Part shown: positions 16,515-26,186 of the stretch, one piece after another
Layout: every line of letters begins with the position of its first letter
Position numbering within the stretch: the stretch's first letter is position 1
Source: Alphaproteobacteria bacterium bin52
GTDB taxonomy: Bacteria > Pseudomonadota > Alphaproteobacteria > Thalassobaculales > Thalassobaculaceae
DNA: 64,000 nucleotides
Direction: 5' to 3'
Assembly: GCA_002238645.1 (NCBI GenBank)
Contig: MPMT01000014.1
Location: 1 to 64,000 of the forward strand
Notes under the pieces: model-generated
Databases searched by the model: none
Told to the model about the DNA's origin: nothing
Seen by the model: the letters and a program-made list of their open reading frames with translations, nothing else
Position numbers and translations under genes: made by a program

Positions 16515-17610
16515 CGCGACCCGTGCTGCTTGTCGCCGGCGCATCCGGACTTCTCGGCCGTGCCGCGCTCGAGCACTTCGCCGGTCTCGGTGACTGGCAC
16601 CTGCTCGGCATCTCGCGCCGTGCGCACGGAGTCCCCGGCGCAGCCCACCTTGCGGTCGATCTCGCCTCGCCGGACAGCGTGTGGCGGCACCGCGAGGCGC
16701 TCGCCGGGACGACCCACCTGCTCTACGTCGCCTTGCACGAGCGCGATGACCTGGTCGAGGGCTGGCTGCACAAGGAACAGATGCAGCACAATCTGGCCAT
16801 GTTCGCGACCCTGCTCGAGGTGCTCGAGGCGGCGGCGCCCGGCCTTGCCCATGTCAGCCTCCTGCAGGGAACCAAGGCCTACGGCGTGCACGTGGAACCG
16901 ATCCCGGTCCCGGCACGCGAGGACCGTCCACGCCATCCGCACGAGAACTTCTACTGGCTGCAGGAAGATCACCTGCGGGCCTGCCAGGCCGGCCGGCCGT
17001 GGACCTGGACCATCTGGCGGCCACAGGCGGTGTTCGGCCTCGCCGCGGGCAGCCCGATGAACCTGGTCGCCGCGATCGGGGCATGGCTGTCGATCTGCAG
17101 GCACCGGGGCGTGCCCGCCAGCTACCCGGGAGAAACGGGCGGTGTGACCGCGGCAACGGATGCGCGACTTCTCGCCCGCGCCGTGGAATGGGCCAGCGCC
17201 TCGCCCGCCGCGCGGAACCAGACCTTCAACGTCACCAATGGTGATGTCCTGTCGTGGCCGCATCTGTGGCCGGCGCTCTGCCTGGCGTTCGGGGTCGAAT
17301 GCGGCGAGCCCGAGCCCCGGACCTTCGCCGACCGGACGGAAGAACTCGAAGCGGACTGGCGGTGTATCTCCGCGCGCCACCGGCTCGCCGTGCCGTCGCT
17401 TGAGCAGCTGGTGGGCTCGTCCTGGCAGTTCCTCGACCGCGCGATGGCGGCCGGCCCGGCGCCGTCGATCCTCTCGACGATCAAGCTGCGCCAGGCCGGG
17501 TTCTCCGATTGTCTCGATACCGAGCAGTCGCTGCTCTACTGGTTCGACAGGATGCGGCGGGGGGGGCCGGCCCCCCCCCCCTCCCCCCCCGGCCGCTCCC
17601 CCCGCCCTGA
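16511..17610 (+). CDS. PRISE-like SDR reductase (3' end disturbed by a homopolymer)
   Basis: An extended SDR of the progesterone 5-beta-reductase/iridoid synthase-like group. Features are LLVAGASGLLGRAALEHF (NAD(P)-binding), the group-typical LLQGTKAYGVH, HENFYWLQEDHL (active-site Tyr in the YxxxE-like context), and IWRPQAVFGLAAGSPMN. The start ATG overlaps the ligase stop (ATGA), so the genes are coupled. Family proteins end shortly after the equivalent of DTEQSLLYWFDRMRRG, but here the frame enters a G8-CC-GG-C11-T-C8 tract and then runs about 450 bases antisense through the nrdJ gene. A one-base length change in the tract would end the protein at the TGA at 17608-17610, the end given here. 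A sequencing or slippage error is likely. Confidence 0.75.
17559..17590. repeat. G/C homopolymer palindrome between convergent genes
   Basis: A run of eight G, then CC, GG and eleven C, followed by T and eight more C. Bases 17559-17578 are a perfect 20-base inverted repeat without a loop. It lies at the 3' ends of two convergent genes. It could be a bidirectional terminator without a U-tract, a slippage hotspot, or an assembly fault. Confidence 0.8.
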
Positions 17611-17631
17611 CGCCGACCGGGCGGCGGCCCG

Positions 17632-20600
17632 TCAGCTGCAGCCGCTGGTTCCCCCGCAGGTGTTGCACTTCAGGCAGGTGCCGTTGCGCACCAGCGTGAA
17701 GTTGCCGCACTCGTCGCAGGCCTCGCCCTCGAAGCCCCGGATCCGCGCTTCCCTGATCAGCGCAAGCCTGGTGTCGGCATCCGGGACCGCCTCCGCCGCC
17801 TGTGCGGCGGCCGTGGCGCCGACGGCAGCCGGCGCCGCGGTCGCACCGTCCGTCACCTGTCCGCCGAGGGCACCCGACACGGCCGGAGCCCCGTCGGACG
17901 CGGGCCCGCCGGCCCCGCCCTGCAGCAGCCGGAGCTCGTGGCGCGGAAATCCGCGGCTTGCCCCCAGCACGGCAATGCTCGACTCGTTGTCGCCGTTGCC
18001 CATCGCGTCCGGCTTCAGGTCTTCCTTGTCGACATGGCTCAGGTCATGGCGATCGAGGTAGGAGATCGCGAGTTCGCGGAAGATGTAGTCGAGGATCGAG
18101 GTCGACATCTTGATGGCATCGTTGCCGGACACCATCCCCGACGGCTCGAAACGGGTGAAGGTGAAGGAATCGACGAACTCCTCCAGCGGCACCCCGTACT
18201 GCAGCCCGATGGACACCGCGATCGCAAAGCTGTTCATCAGCGAGCGGAAGGCCGCGCCTTCCTTGTGCATGTCGATGAAGATCTCGCCGATGTCGCCATC
18301 CTGGTACTCTCCGGTCCGCAGGTAGACCTTGTGCCCGCCGACGATCGCCTTCTGCGTATATCCCTTGCGCCGGTCAGGAAGCCGCTTGCGCCGTGCCCGC
18401 TCGCGTTCGACGACCCGTTCGATCACTCGTTCCGCGACCAGCGGCGCCTTCACCGCCGCCGGGGCCTCGAGCAGTTCCTCGAGTTCCTCCTCGTCCCCGA
18501 GCACTCCAGCGGCGAGCGGCTGGCTGAGCTTGGACCCGTCCCGGTAGAGCGCATTCGCCTTCACCCCGAGCTTCCACGACAGCATGTAGGCATCGGCGCA
18601 GTCCTTGACCGAGGCGCTGTTCGGCATGTTGATGGTCTTGGAAATCGCCCCGGACACGTAGGGCTGCGCAGCCGCCATCATCCGGATATGACTCTCCGTC
18701 GACAGCAGCCGGGTCCCGGTCCGTCCGCACCGGTTGGCACAGTCGAACACGCTGAGGTGTTCGTCGCGCAGGTGCGGCGCGCCCTCGAGCGTCATCGCGC
18801 CGCAGACGTGGTTGTTCGCGGCATCGATCGCGGCCCGGTCGAAGCCGATGGCCGAAAGGAGATCGAACCCGACCTCGTCCAGCCGCTCGCGGGCGATCCC
18901 GAGGGTGTCGGTGCAGAACCCGGTGCCGAGCGTCCACCTGTTGAAGACGAAGCGGATGTCATAGGCGGTGGCGAGCGAATTCTCGATCTTGTCGAGCTGC
19001 TCCTGCCCGAAGCCGCGGGCCCTCAGGCTGTCGTGGTTGATACCCGGCGCCCCGTCGAGACTGCCGTGCCCCACGGCGTACCGGGTGATCTGCTCGATCT
19101 GTTCATCACGGTACCCGAGAACCGCGAGCGCGGCGGGAATTGCCTGGTTGATGATCTTGAAATAGCCGCCCCCGGCCAGCTTCTTGAACTTCACGATCGC
19201 GAAGTCGGGCTCGATCCCGGTGGTATCACAGTCCATCAGCAGGCCGATGGTCCCGGTGGGTGCGATCACCGTGGTCTGGGCATTGCGGAAGCCGGACTGC
19301 TCGCCGCGTTCGAGGGCGCGATCCCACGCCACCCGCGCGGCCCGGGCCAGGCCGGGGTCGGGGCAGTGTTCCGCCAACAGGGCCACGGGCGGAGTGTGGA
19401 GTTCCTCGTAGCCCGACCCCTCGCCATGCGCCGCGCGGCGGTGGTTGCGGATCACGCGAAGCATCCGCTCCCTGTTGTCCCCGTAGTGGCGGAATGCGCC
19501 AAGCTCGCTCGCCATCTCGGCGGAGGTCTCGTATGCGACCCCCGTCATCAACGCGGTAATCGCCCCGCACAGCGCGCGGCCGGCCTCGCTGTCGTAGGGC
19601 AGTCCGGACGCCATCAGCAGACCGCCGATATTGGCGTAACCGAGACCGAGGGTGCGGTAGTCGAAGGACAGCCGGGCGATCTGCCGGGACGGGAACTGGG
19701 CCATCATGACGGCAATTTCGAGCGTCAGCGTCCACAGGCGGACCGCATGGGCGAAACCGTCGACATCGAACCGGCCATCATCCAGGCGGAACCTGAGCAG
19801 GTTCAGCGATGCGAGGTTGCAGGCGGTGTCGTCGAGGAACATGTACTCCGAACAGGGATTGGAGGCATTGATCCGACCGCCGGCCGGGCAAGTGTGCCAG
19901 TCGTTGATCGTGGTGTCGTACTGCAGCCCCGGGTCGGCACAATCCCAGGCCGCCATGGTGATCCGGTCCCACAGGTCCCTGGCCTCGACGGTCTCGGACA
20001 CCCTGCCGTCGGTCCGCCGGATGAGATCCCACGACCCGCCGCGCTCTACCGCCTCGAGGAAGGCGTCGCTCACGCGCACCGAGTTGTTGGAGTTCTGTCC
20101 CGACACGGTGAGGTAGGCGTCGGAATCCCAGTCGGTGTCGTAGGTTCTGAACTCGATTTCGGTGAACCCCTGGCGGGCGAACTGGATGACCCGCTGGATG
20201 CTGTTCTCCGGCATCATCGCCGCCCGGGCGGCGCGCACCGCCTCGCGCAGGTCGGGATTCCGGCGCGGATCGAAGCGGGCCTCGCCCTCGTTTCCGGACT
20301 CGGCACACGCGCGCATGACCGCACCCAGTGTGCGGGCGGCGGACCGCGATCCGGCAACCAGGGCCGCGACCTTCTGTTCCTCCACCGTCTTCCAGTCGAT
20401 GTACTGGACGATGTCGGGGTGGTCGATGTCCACCGTTACCATCTTCGCGGCGCGCCGTGTCGTCCCGCCCGACTTGATTGCGCCCGCGGCCCGGTCGCCG
20501 ATCCGCAGGAAGCTCATGAGACCCGACGAACGCCCGCCTCCGGAAAGGGCCTCGCCCTCGCCGCGCAGCTTCGAGAAGTTCGACCCGGTCCCCGAGCCGT

Positions 20601-21261
20601 ACTTGAACAGCCTCGCCTCGCGAACCCACAGGTCCATGATGCCGCCGTCGTTGACGAGATCGTCCTCCACGCCCTGGATGAAGCATGCGTGCGGCTGCGG
20701 GTGTTCGTAGGCCGAGGTCGATTCGGCGACCTCGCCGGTGCGGTAGTCGACCCGGTAGTGGCCCTGGGCCGGACCGTCGATGCCGTAGGCCCAGTGCAGG
20801 CCGGTATTGAACCACTGCGGCGAGTTCGGGGCCCCGATCTGGCGGGCCAGCATGGAGACCATCTCGTCGTAGTAGGCCCGCGCGTCGTCCTCGGAATCGA
20901 AATAGCTGCCCTTCCATCCCCAGTAGGTCCAGGTGCCGGCCAGGCGGTGGAACACCTGCCTCGCGCTGGTCTCGCCGGTGGTCTCATCCTCGGATCCGGC
21001 CTGTGGCCGATGCCGGCGCAGCCAGTCCGGCACGCCCGGCTCGTCGACGGCTTCGGTTCGCACCGGCACGCCGGCCTTGCGGAAGTACTTCTGGGCAATC
21101 ACGTCGGCAGCGACCTGCGACCAGTCCGCCGGCACTTCCACCTCGTCGTTGCGAAACACCACCGAACCGTCGGGATTGCGTATCTCGCTGCTGGTCTTGC
21201 GGAACGGAAGATCCGCACAGGGACCGGTTTCGTGCGTCGTGAACCGCCGTTCGATCTTCAT
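17632..21261 (-). CDS. nrdJ: Adenosylcobalamin-dependent ribonucleotide reductase (class II)
   Basis: A 1209-residue class II ribonucleotide reductase. It reduces nucleotides to deoxynucleotides with a cobalamin-generated thiyl radical, needing no oxygen and no second subunit. Visible are [50 protein letters not shown], the active-site region [20 protein letters not shown] near residue 468, [15 protein letters not shown], and a C-terminal zinc ribbon [20 protein letters not shown] with CGGTSGCS at the end, which re-reduces the active site. The length fits the long alphaproteobacterial form. An Ala/Gly-rich linker precedes the ribbon. cobQ in the same window agrees with a B12-making host. No cobalamin riboswitch was seen upstream. 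Confidence 0.95.
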   Translation of the reverse strand: MKIERRFTTHETGPCADLPFRKTSSEIRNPDGSVVFRNDEVEVPADWSQVAADVIAQKYFRKAGVPVRTEAVDEPGVPDWLRRHRPQAGSEDETTGETSARQVFHRLAGTWTYWGWKGSYFDSEDDARAYYDEMVSMLARQIGAPNSPQWFNTGLHWAYGIDGPAQGHYRVDYRTGEVAESTSAYEHPQPHACFIQGVEDDLVNDGGIMDLWVREARLFKYGSGTGSNFSKLRGEGEALSGGGRSSGLMSFLRIGDRAAGAIKSGGTTRRAAKMVTVDIDHPDIVQYIDWKTVEEQKVAALVAGSRSAARTLGAVMRACAESGNEGEARFDPRRNPDLREAVRAARAAMMPENSIQRVIQFARQGFTEIEFRTYDTDWDSDAYLTVSGQNSNNSVRVSDAFLEAVERGGSWDLIRRTDGRVSETVEARDLWDRITMAAWDCADPGLQYDTTINDWHTCPAGGRINASNPCSEYMFLDDTACNLASLNLLRFRLDDGRFDVDGFAHAVRLWTLTLEIAVMMAQFPSRQIARLSFDYRTLGLGYANIGGLLMASGLPYDSEAGRALCGAITALMTGVAYETSAEMASELGAFRHYGDNRERMLRVIRNHRRAAHGEGSGYEELHTPPVALLAEHCPDPGLARAARVAWDRALERGEQSGFRNAQTTVIAPTGTIGLLMDCDTTGIEPDFAIVKFKKLAGGGYFKIINQAIPAALAVLGYRDEQIEQITRYAVGHGSLDGAPGINHDSLRARGFGQEQLDKIENSLATAYDIRFVFNRWTLGTGFCTDTLGIARERLDEVGFDLLSAIGFDRAAIDAANNHVCGAMTLEGAPHLRDEHLSVFDCANRCGRTGTRLLSTESHIRMMAAAQPYVSGAISKTINMPNSASVKDCADAYMLSWKLGVKANALYRDGSKLSQPLAAGVLGDEEELEELLEAPAAVKAPLVAERVIERVVERERARRKRLPDRRKGYTQKAIVGGHKVYLRTGEYQDGDIGEIFIDMHKEGAAFRSLMNSFAIAVSIGLQYGVPLEEFVDSFTFTRFEPSGMVSGNDAIKMSTSILDYIFRELAISYLDRHDLSHVDKEDLKPDAMGNGDNESSIAVLGASRGFPRHELRLLQGGAGGPASDGAPAVSGALGGQVTDGATAAPAAVGATAAAQAAEAVPDADTRLALIREARIRGFEGEACDECGNFTLVRNGTCLKCNTCGGTSGCS

Positions 21262-21636
21262 GCCGAGCTATCCACACATGTTGTGATGTCTGCGCACGCC
21301 AGTCCTTGGCGGCTAGCCTATATGGTAGGTGAGATACCCCTACCCACAAATTATATGCCATCTCGTGAACGGCGGCGGCAAGTGCAAGTGTCGAAACAGG
21401 GCAAATGGGGATCAAGCACGCAAACTTATCCTAGAGCCCCCTTCTTCAGCCACACGGCCCGGCCACGACCCGAATCTCGTTGCCGGCCACCGGGTGAACC
21501 CGAATCGGACAGGGCGTCGAGAAGCGATCAGTCGTGGTCGCCGGCTTGAAGAGTCAAGGGCCGCTGGGGTAGTGTCGGCCCCATCGCAGGCCCGGCTGGT
21601 CCAGGGCTGCGGACACCCTGCCACGAGTGTGAAGCG
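21262..21636. promoter_or_regulatory. Divergent promoter region, nrdJ / NDUFA12
   Basis: A 375-base gap between divergent genes. On the minus strand a TATAAT hexamer lies at 21355-21350, about 90 bases before the nrdJ start, within an AT-rich patch (21300-21360), and is a possible -10 for nrdJ; no good -35 is spaced 16-18 bases away. Two AT-rich near-palindromes (around 21318 and 21352) could be NrdR sites but match the consensus poorly. No riboswitch-like structure and no gene were recognised in 21361-21636. Confidence 0.35.
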
Positions 21637-21990
21637 ATGGATATCGGCACCCTGGTCCATACCTGGCTCTACGGAAGGCACGTGGGAACGGACCAGTTCG
21701 GGAACCGGTACTTCGAGCACAAGTCACGCATCAGGCCTGACGGCCGGCGGCCGCGCTGGGTGGTCTACAACGGCATGGTCGAGGCGTCCAAGGTCCCGGC
21801 CGACTGGCACGGCTGGCTGCATTTCAGCACTGATGACCTGCCGGCCGCCGATGTCCGGCACGAATGGCAAAAGGAACACCTTCCCAACCTGACCGGTACC
21901 CGCTACGCCTACCGGCCGCCGGGACATATCCTGCGCGGCGGCAGGCGTGACCGGGCCACCGGCGACTACGAGGCCTGGACACCGGACTGA
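21637..21990 (+). CDS. NADH:ubiquinone oxidoreductase 17.2-kDa-type subunit (NDUFA12 family)
   Basis: A 117-residue homologue of the accessory complex I subunit NDUFA12 (B17.2), found in alphaproteobacteria and mitochondria. Characteristic are VGTDQFGNRYFEHKSRI, RRPRWVVYNGMVEASKVPAD WHGWLHFSTDD and HEWQKEHLPNLTGT with YRPPGHIL. It attaches to the matrix (cytoplasmic) arm of complex I; a paralogue acts in assembly. It is encoded away from the nuo operon, as is usual, and followed by mlaD after 33 bases. Confidence 0.92.
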   Translation: MDIGTLVHTWLYGRHVGTDQFGNRYFEHKSRIRPDGRRPRWVVYNGMVEASKVPADWHGWLHFSTDDLPAADVRHEWQKEHLPNLTGTRYAYRPPGHILRGGRRDRATGDYEAWTPD

Positions 21991-22023
21991 CCGGAATGAC
22001 TCCGGGCAGCGCGAGGGGCTCTC

Positions 22024-22491
22024 ATGCAGCGCACCCTGATCGAAACCCTGATGGGCGCCGTGGTCCTGGCCTGTGCCGGACTGTTCCTGGTGCTCGCCTA
22101 CACAACCACCGATGTCGGTTCCGGCGACGGCTACGAGCTTTCGGCCCGGTTCAGCCGCGTCGGCGACGTCAAGGTCGGCTCCCCGGTCAAGGTGGGCGGG
22201 ATCGGCGTCGGAACCGTCACCGGCCTTGAACTCGACCTGGTCGATTTCTCGCCGGTGATCAACATGACGATCGACGACGAATACCGGCTCCCGCGGGACA
22301 CTGCGGCCGTGATCGCGAGCGACGGCCTGCTCGGCGGTCACCATGTCGAGTTGGTGCCCGGTGGCGACGAGGTCAATCTCGAGGCCGGAGACGAGATCGA
22401 GTTTACCCAGGACCCGGTGGATTTCGTGCAGATGCTGGGGCAATACATCTTCAGTCCGGGCAGGTCCGGAGAGAACCCGGATGCGAAGTAG
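22024..22491 (+). CDS. mlaD: MlaD-like MCE-domain phospholipid transport protein
   Basis: A 155-residue inner-membrane-anchored periplasmic protein. One N-terminal transmembrane helix (LMGAVVLACAGLFLVLAY) is followed by a single MCE domain: ELSARFSRVGDVKVGSPVKV, GGIGVGTVTGLELD and DGLLGGHHVELVPGG. MlaD hexamers form the lipid channel of the Mla system, which keeps the outer membrane asymmetric. The other mla genes are not in this window. A good ribosome site (GAGGGG) precedes the ATG. Its end overlaps the DUF2155 gene start by 11 bases. Confidence 0.9.
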   Translation: MQRTLIETLMGAVVLACAGLFLVLAYTTTDVGSGDGYELSARFSRVGDVKVGSPVKVGGIGVGTVTGLELDLVDFSPVINMTIDDEYRLPRDTAAVIASDGLLGGHHVELVPGGDEVNLEAGDEIEFTQDPVDFVQMLGQYIFSPGRSGENPDAK

Positions 22492-22903
22492 GGCGACCGT
22501 CGCCCTGGTCCTCATCGCCCTGTTCAACACTGCTTCATCTTCAGCGGCCCGCTCCAGCCAGGGAAGCAATGACTGGCTCGACATGCCGGTTGCCGTCGTC
22601 CAGGCACTCGACAAGGTAACCGCACGCACCACGGTCATGGGGCTCGGGGTCAACAGCGAAGGACGGTACGGTACGCTGCGGTTCAAGGTCCGCACCTGCC
22701 AGCGCCGGCCGCCCACGGAAACACCGGAAAGCGCGGCATTCATCGAGATCGTCGATGTCAGGCCCGACACGGGAACCACGGAGCTGTTCTCGGGCTGGAT
22801 GTTCGCATCAAGCCCGGCGCTGAATGCGCTTGAACACCCGGTCTACGACATCTGGCTGCTCGACTGCAGCGTTGCAGCGGACCAGCCCGCTGCACCGGAA
22901 TAG
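22481..22903 (+). CDS. DUF2155-family exported protein
   Basis: A 140-residue secreted protein of DUF2155: a signal peptide (MRSRATVALVLIALFNTASS), then VVQALDKVTARTTVMGLGVN, GTLRFKVRTCQRRPPTETPE and SGWMFASSPALNALEHPVYD IWLLDC. These are the defining blocks of the family, including two conserved Cys that may pair. The function is unknown; the gene follows NDUFA12 and mlaD in many alphaproteobacteria. ATG 22481 overlaps the end of mlaD, indicating translational coupling. It is convergent with the aat operon. Confidence 0.88.
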   Translation: MRSRATVALVLIALFNTASSSAARSSQGSNDWLDMPVAVVQALDKVTARTTVMGLGVNSEGRYGTLRFKVRTCQRRPPTETPESAAFIEIVDVRPDTGTTELFSGWMFASSPALNALEHPVYDIWLLDCSVAADQPAAPE

Positions 22904-23012
22904 CGCGGCCGGGCCATCAAGCCAAACACCGCCACAGGCCGCTCGCACACTCCCGCCTCAGGCCACCGGGCACGGCTGTACCCCATCCCCGGCCGTGCGG
23001 GGTGCGTGCACT

Positions 23013-23669
23013 CTACGCCGTTGGGGGACCTGGCCGCAGGATCCGGTCGAGCTCGGTCGCGACCGCGCTGTGACGGTTGAAGTCGGCGTGTACACGCAGG
23101 GCGTCGCGCAACAACGACTTGAACCGGTCCTGTGCAATCTCGACGCACCCGAACTGGTGGAGATGATCGGTCCGCCACTGGCAGTCCAGGAGCAGGAACC
23201 CGCCGGCTCGCAGCCGCGCCACCAGATGGACCAGCGCAACCTTGCTGGCATTGTCGGCGCGACTGAACATGCTCTCGCCGAAAAAGACGCCGCCCAGTGC
23301 CACCCCGTAGAGACCACCGACCAGCCGGTCACCGTCCCACGCTTCCACGGTATGCAGGTGCCCGGACGGGACGAGTGCCAGGTAGGCATTCCTGATCGCG
23401 GAGTTGATCCAGGTCTCCGGTCGCGCTTCGGTCGGCGCCGCACACAGGTCGATGACCTTGGTGAACGCCGTGTCGGTCCGGATATCGAATGTCCCGCGGC
23501 GAACCAGCCGGCGCAGCCGGCGCGGCACGTGGAACGCGTCGAGCGGAATGATCCCGCGGATCTCGGGCTCGACGAAATGGACCTGGGGATCATCCCGGTC
23601 CCTCGCCATGGGAAACACCCCGAAGGTGTAGCCCGCCAGCACCAGCGATGGCGTCAGCTCCTCACCCAT
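23013..23669 (-). CDS. aat: Leucyl/phenylalanyl-tRNA-protein transferase
   Basis: A 218-residue N-end-rule enzyme that adds Leu or Phe from tRNA to proteins starting with Arg or Lys, marking them for ClpAP. Family signatures are LAGYTFGVFPMARD, HTVEAWDGDRLVGGLYGVAL, GGVFFGESMFSRADNASKVA and LLLDCQWRTDHLHQFG. It is the last gene of the aroQ-accB-accC-aat operon; its ATG overlaps the end of accC by 8 bases. The length matches short alphaproteobacterial forms. Confidence 0.93.
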   Translation of the reverse strand: MGEELTPSLVLAGYTFGVFPMARDRDDPQVHFVEPEIRGIIPLDAFHVPRRLRRLVRRGTFDIRTDTAFTKVIDLCAAPTEARPETWINSAIRNAYLALVPSGHLHTVEAWDGDRLVGGLYGVALGGVFFGESMFSRADNASKVALVHLVARLRAGGFLLLDCQWRTDHLHQFGCVEIAQDRFKSLLRDALRVHADFNRHSAVATELDRILRPGPPTA

Positions 23670-25008
23670 CCGATCCGAGAAACACGTGTTCCAGCCAGTG
23701 GATGTCGTATTCCCCGTTTATGAAACCCGGGGCCTGGGTCAGTTTCTGGTGCAGCGGTACGGTGGTCGCAATGTTCTCGATGACGAACTCGTCAAGAGCA
23801 CGGCGCAGGCGCAGCAGGCACTCGTTGCGGTTGGAACCGTGCACCACCAGCTTGGCGACGAGACTGTCATACTGTGCCGGAACCTCGTAGCCGGCATACA
23901 GCGCCGAATCGACCCGGACCCCGAGCCCTCCCGGAGCGTGGTAGGCGGTGACAAGGCCGGGCGACGGGGTGAACCGGTGCGGGTCCTCGGCGTTGATCCG
24001 GCATTCGATCGAATGGCCGGAAAATGTCAGCTGGTCCTGGGTGAAACCGAGTCGGTTGCCCGAAGCGACACGGATCTGTTCGCACACGAGGTCAATTCCG
24101 GTCACCATCTCGGTAATCGGGTGCTCGACCTGCAAGCGGGTGTTCATCTCTATGAAGTAGAACTCACCGTTCTCGTAGAGGAACTCGATCGTGCCCAGGC
24201 TCTCGTAGCCGCAGGCCCGCATTGCCGCAACCGCGCGCTCGCCGATCCTGGTGCGCTCGTGATCGTTCAGCGCCGGCGACGGCGTCTCCTCGAGGACTTT
24301 CTGGTGGCGGCGCTGCAGCGAGCAGTCGCGCTCGCCGAGATGAACCACCGTACCGTGGCTGTCGCCGATCATCTGCAGCTCAATGTGGCGCGGACCGGAC
24401 AGGTAGCGCTCGATGTAGACCGCGCCCGACCCGAAGGCTGCCTGGGCCTCGGTCCGCGCCATGGTGACGGCTTCGGCGAGGTTCTCCGGGCCCCGGGCAA
24501 TCTTCATGCCGCGTCCGCCGCCGCCGGCCGCGGCCTTGATCAGCACCGGGTAGCCGATGCCGTCCGCAACAGCAGCCGCCTCGTCGAGGGACGTGACTTC
24601 GGCCTCGGACCCGGGAACACAGGGCAGGCCGAGCTCGGCCGCCGTCCGGCGTGCCGCGATCTTGTCGCCCATCAGCCGGATATGTTCGGGTTTCGGTCCG
24701 ATGAAAGTCAGGCCGTGTTCCGCGATGATCTCGGCGAAGTCGGCATTTTCCGACAGGAACCCAACGCCAGGATGGATCGCGTCGGCCCCGGTAATCGTGG
24801 CCGCCGACAGGATCGCGGGAATGTTGAGGTAACTGTCTCTCGCCGGGGGCGGTCCGATGCATACGCTCTCGTCCGCGAGCCGGACGTGCATGGCGCCGGC
24901 ATCGGCAGTGGAGTGGACGGCAACCGTCTTGATTCCCATCTCGCGGCACGCCCGGTGAATCCGCAGCGCGACATCGCCGCGATTGGCGATCAGGATCTTC
25001 TCGAACAC
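23662..25008 (-). CDS. accC: Acetyl-CoA carboxylase, biotin carboxylase subunit
   Basis: A 448-residue biotin carboxylase that uses ATP and bicarbonate to carboxylate biotin on AccB, the first step of fatty-acid synthesis. Motifs are FEKILIANRGDVALRIHRAC, YPVLIKAAAGGGGRGMKIAR (ATP-grasp glycine loop), LGERDCSLQRRHQKVLEETP and FYFIEMNTRLQVEHPITEMV. GTG 25008 gives the usual VFEKILIANRG start; the frame open to 25035 would add residues that overlap the accB end. The gene is in an operon after accB and overlaps aat. Confidence 0.95.
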   Translation of the reverse strand: MFEKILIANRGDVALRIHRACREMGIKTVAVHSTADAGAMHVRLADESVCIGPPPARDSYLNIPAILSAATITGADAIHPGVGFLSENADFAEIIAEHGLTFIGPKPEHIRLMGDKIAARRTAAELGLPCVPGSEAEVTSLDEAAAVADGIGYPVLIKAAAGGGGRGMKIARGPENLAEAVTMARTEAQAAFGSGAVYIERYLSGPRHIELQMIGDSHGTVVHLGERDCSLQRRHQKVLEETPSPALNDHERTRIGERAVAAMRACGYESLGTIEFLYENGEFYFIEMNTRLQVEHPITEMVTGIDLVCEQIRVASGNRLGFTQDQLTFSGHSIECRINAEDPHRFTPSPGLVTAYHAPGGLGVRVDSALYAGYEVPAQYDSLVAKLVVHGSNRNECLLRLRRALDEFVIENIATTVPLHQKLTQAPGFINGEYDIHWLEHVFLGSDG

Positions 25009-25027
25009 GACCGGTCCGCAGGCGCGA

Positions 25028-25444
25028 TCACGCAATCACCATCAGGGTCTGGCCGAACTCCACCGGCTGGCCGCTGGCAACCAGGATGTCCTGCACCGTG
25101 CCTGACCGGTGAGCGGTGATCATGTTCATCACCTTCATGGCCTCGATGATCATGACCGTGTCGTCCTCCTTCACCACCGATCCGACGGCCACGAAGGGGG
25201 GCGAGGCGGGATCCGGCGCGAGATACGCGGTCCCGACCATGGGCGAGGTGAGCGCGCCCGCCTGGTCTTCCTGGAACGCGGTTTCCTCGGCCACGGAAGC
25301 CGGAGCCGGCGCTGCCGCGGCAACCACGGGCCCCAGCGGTCGGGCCACGCGAATGCGCAGGTCACCCTTGGCGTACTCGATCTCGGCGAGCCCTGTCTCC
25401 TCCAGCAGGTCCGCAAGCGTACGGACGAGGTCGCTGTCAATCAC
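25028..25444 (-). CDS. accB: Acetyl-CoA carboxylase, biotin carboxyl carrier protein
   Basis: A 138-residue carrier. The N-terminal helix is VRTLADLLEETGLAEIEYAK, followed by an Ala/Pro-rich linker, and the biotinyl domain has SPMVGTAYLAPDP and the biotinylation site IEAMKVMNMI (modified Lys). GTG 25444 is chosen as start: it overlaps the aroQ stop by 8 bases (GTGATTGA) and gives the family N-terminus, whereas the frame open to 25549 would lie inside aroQ. It carries carboxyl groups from AccC to the AccAD transferase encoded elsewhere. Confidence 0.93.
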   Translation of the reverse strand: MIDSDLVRTLADLLEETGLAEIEYAKGDLRIRVARPLGPVVAAAAPAPASVAEETAFQEDQAGALTSPMVGTAYLAPDPASPPFVAVGSVVKEDDTVMIIEAMKVMNMITAHRSGTVQDILVASGQPVEFGQTLMVIA

Positions 25445-25910
25445 CGGGCCCTCCCGCCGGTACCTGCCGGCGCAGGTATCCGACCATGCCCTCGATCGCC
25501 ATGACGAAGCTCCGGGCACCGAAACCGGCGACGATGCCTTCGGCGACAAGAGAAATGTAGGAGTGATGCCGGAACTCCTCGCGCCGGTGCGGGTTGGACA
25601 GGTGTACCTCGATGACCGGGAGCTCGGCGAGTTTCAGCGCATCGTAGATCGCGACCGACGTATGGGTGTAGGCGCCGGGATTGATGACGATGCCCGAGGC
25701 ACCGTCTCGCGCCTGCTGGATCATCCCGACCAGTTCGCCCTCGTAGTTGGACTGTCCGAAGGTCACCTCGACACCGAGTGCCGCCGCCCTCTCGCGACAC
25801 ATGTCCTCGACATCGCCGAGCGTGTGATGTCCATAGATGTGCGGTTCACGCACGCCCAGCATGTTGAGGTTGGGTCCGTTCAGGACCAGGATCGGTCGCA
25901 GCCCGGTCAT
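25437..25910 (-). CDS. aroQ: Type II 3-dehydroquinate dehydratase
   Basis: A 157-residue shikimate-pathway enzyme that dehydrates 3-dehydroquinate. The signature blocks are ILVLNGPNLNMLGVREPHIY (catalytic Tyr at the end), FGQSNYEGELVGMI, IVINPGAYTHTSVAIYDAL, IEVHLSNPHRREEFRHHSYI and the final GFGARSFVMAI. ATG 25910 (MTGLRPILVLNGPN) is preferred over the frame from 25973. It is the first gene of the aroQ-accB-accC-aat operon, an order common in alphaproteobacteria. Confidence 0.95.
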   Translation of the reverse strand: MTGLRPILVLNGPNLNMLGVREPHIYGHHTLGDVEDMCRERAAALGVEVTFGQSNYEGELVGMIQQARDGASGIVINPGAYTHTSVAIYDALKLAELPVIEVHLSNPHRREEFRHHSYISLVAEGIVAGFGARSFVMAIEGMVGYLRRQVPAGGPGD

Positions 25911-26186
25911 CGCGCTCTTCCCTTCTTCCAGGCGACCTTCATGGTCCCTTCCGACACGTCCGGAGTGTAGCATGCGGTCCGGGATCCACGCATCCCGTCT
26001 GCCGCCTGTACACGGGTCATTCCGTGTGTCAGCAGACTGCGAATGCGGGTCCGGCTATTGCTGCCGCAGAGGCGCGCAGCCCCCGGAACTTCCCAATGTT
26101 GTCTCGCGCCGAATGATTGAGTAGGCTCGCGCACTTGCAATTTCGGGCAGCGAGAGGCGTTGCCCGACGTGTCAGGGGAGAAGACC
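25911..26186. promoter_or_regulatory. Divergent promoter region, aroQ operon / TRAP receptor gene
   Basis: A 276-base gap between divergent starts. It must contain the aroQ-operon promoter on the minus strand and the receptor-gene promoter on the plus strand, but no hexamer pair stands out. A ribosome site (AGGGGAG) lies 7 bases before ATG 26187. No other feature was recognised. Confidence 0.3.

Noticed and set aside
17611-18061. C-terminal extension of the PRISE-like reductase
   Set aside because: The extra residues are antisense to nrdJ, low in complexity and absent from the family pattern. A one-base change in the homopolymer gives a natural end at 17610.
17938-21549. A plus-strand open frame of about 1200 codons
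   Set aside because: It lies opposite nrdJ, which has full class II reductase motifs on the minus strand.
21262-21636. Cobalamin riboswitch upstream of nrdJ
   Set aside because: No B12-box-like core or matching helices were found by eye. Only an AT-rich promoter-like patch is present.
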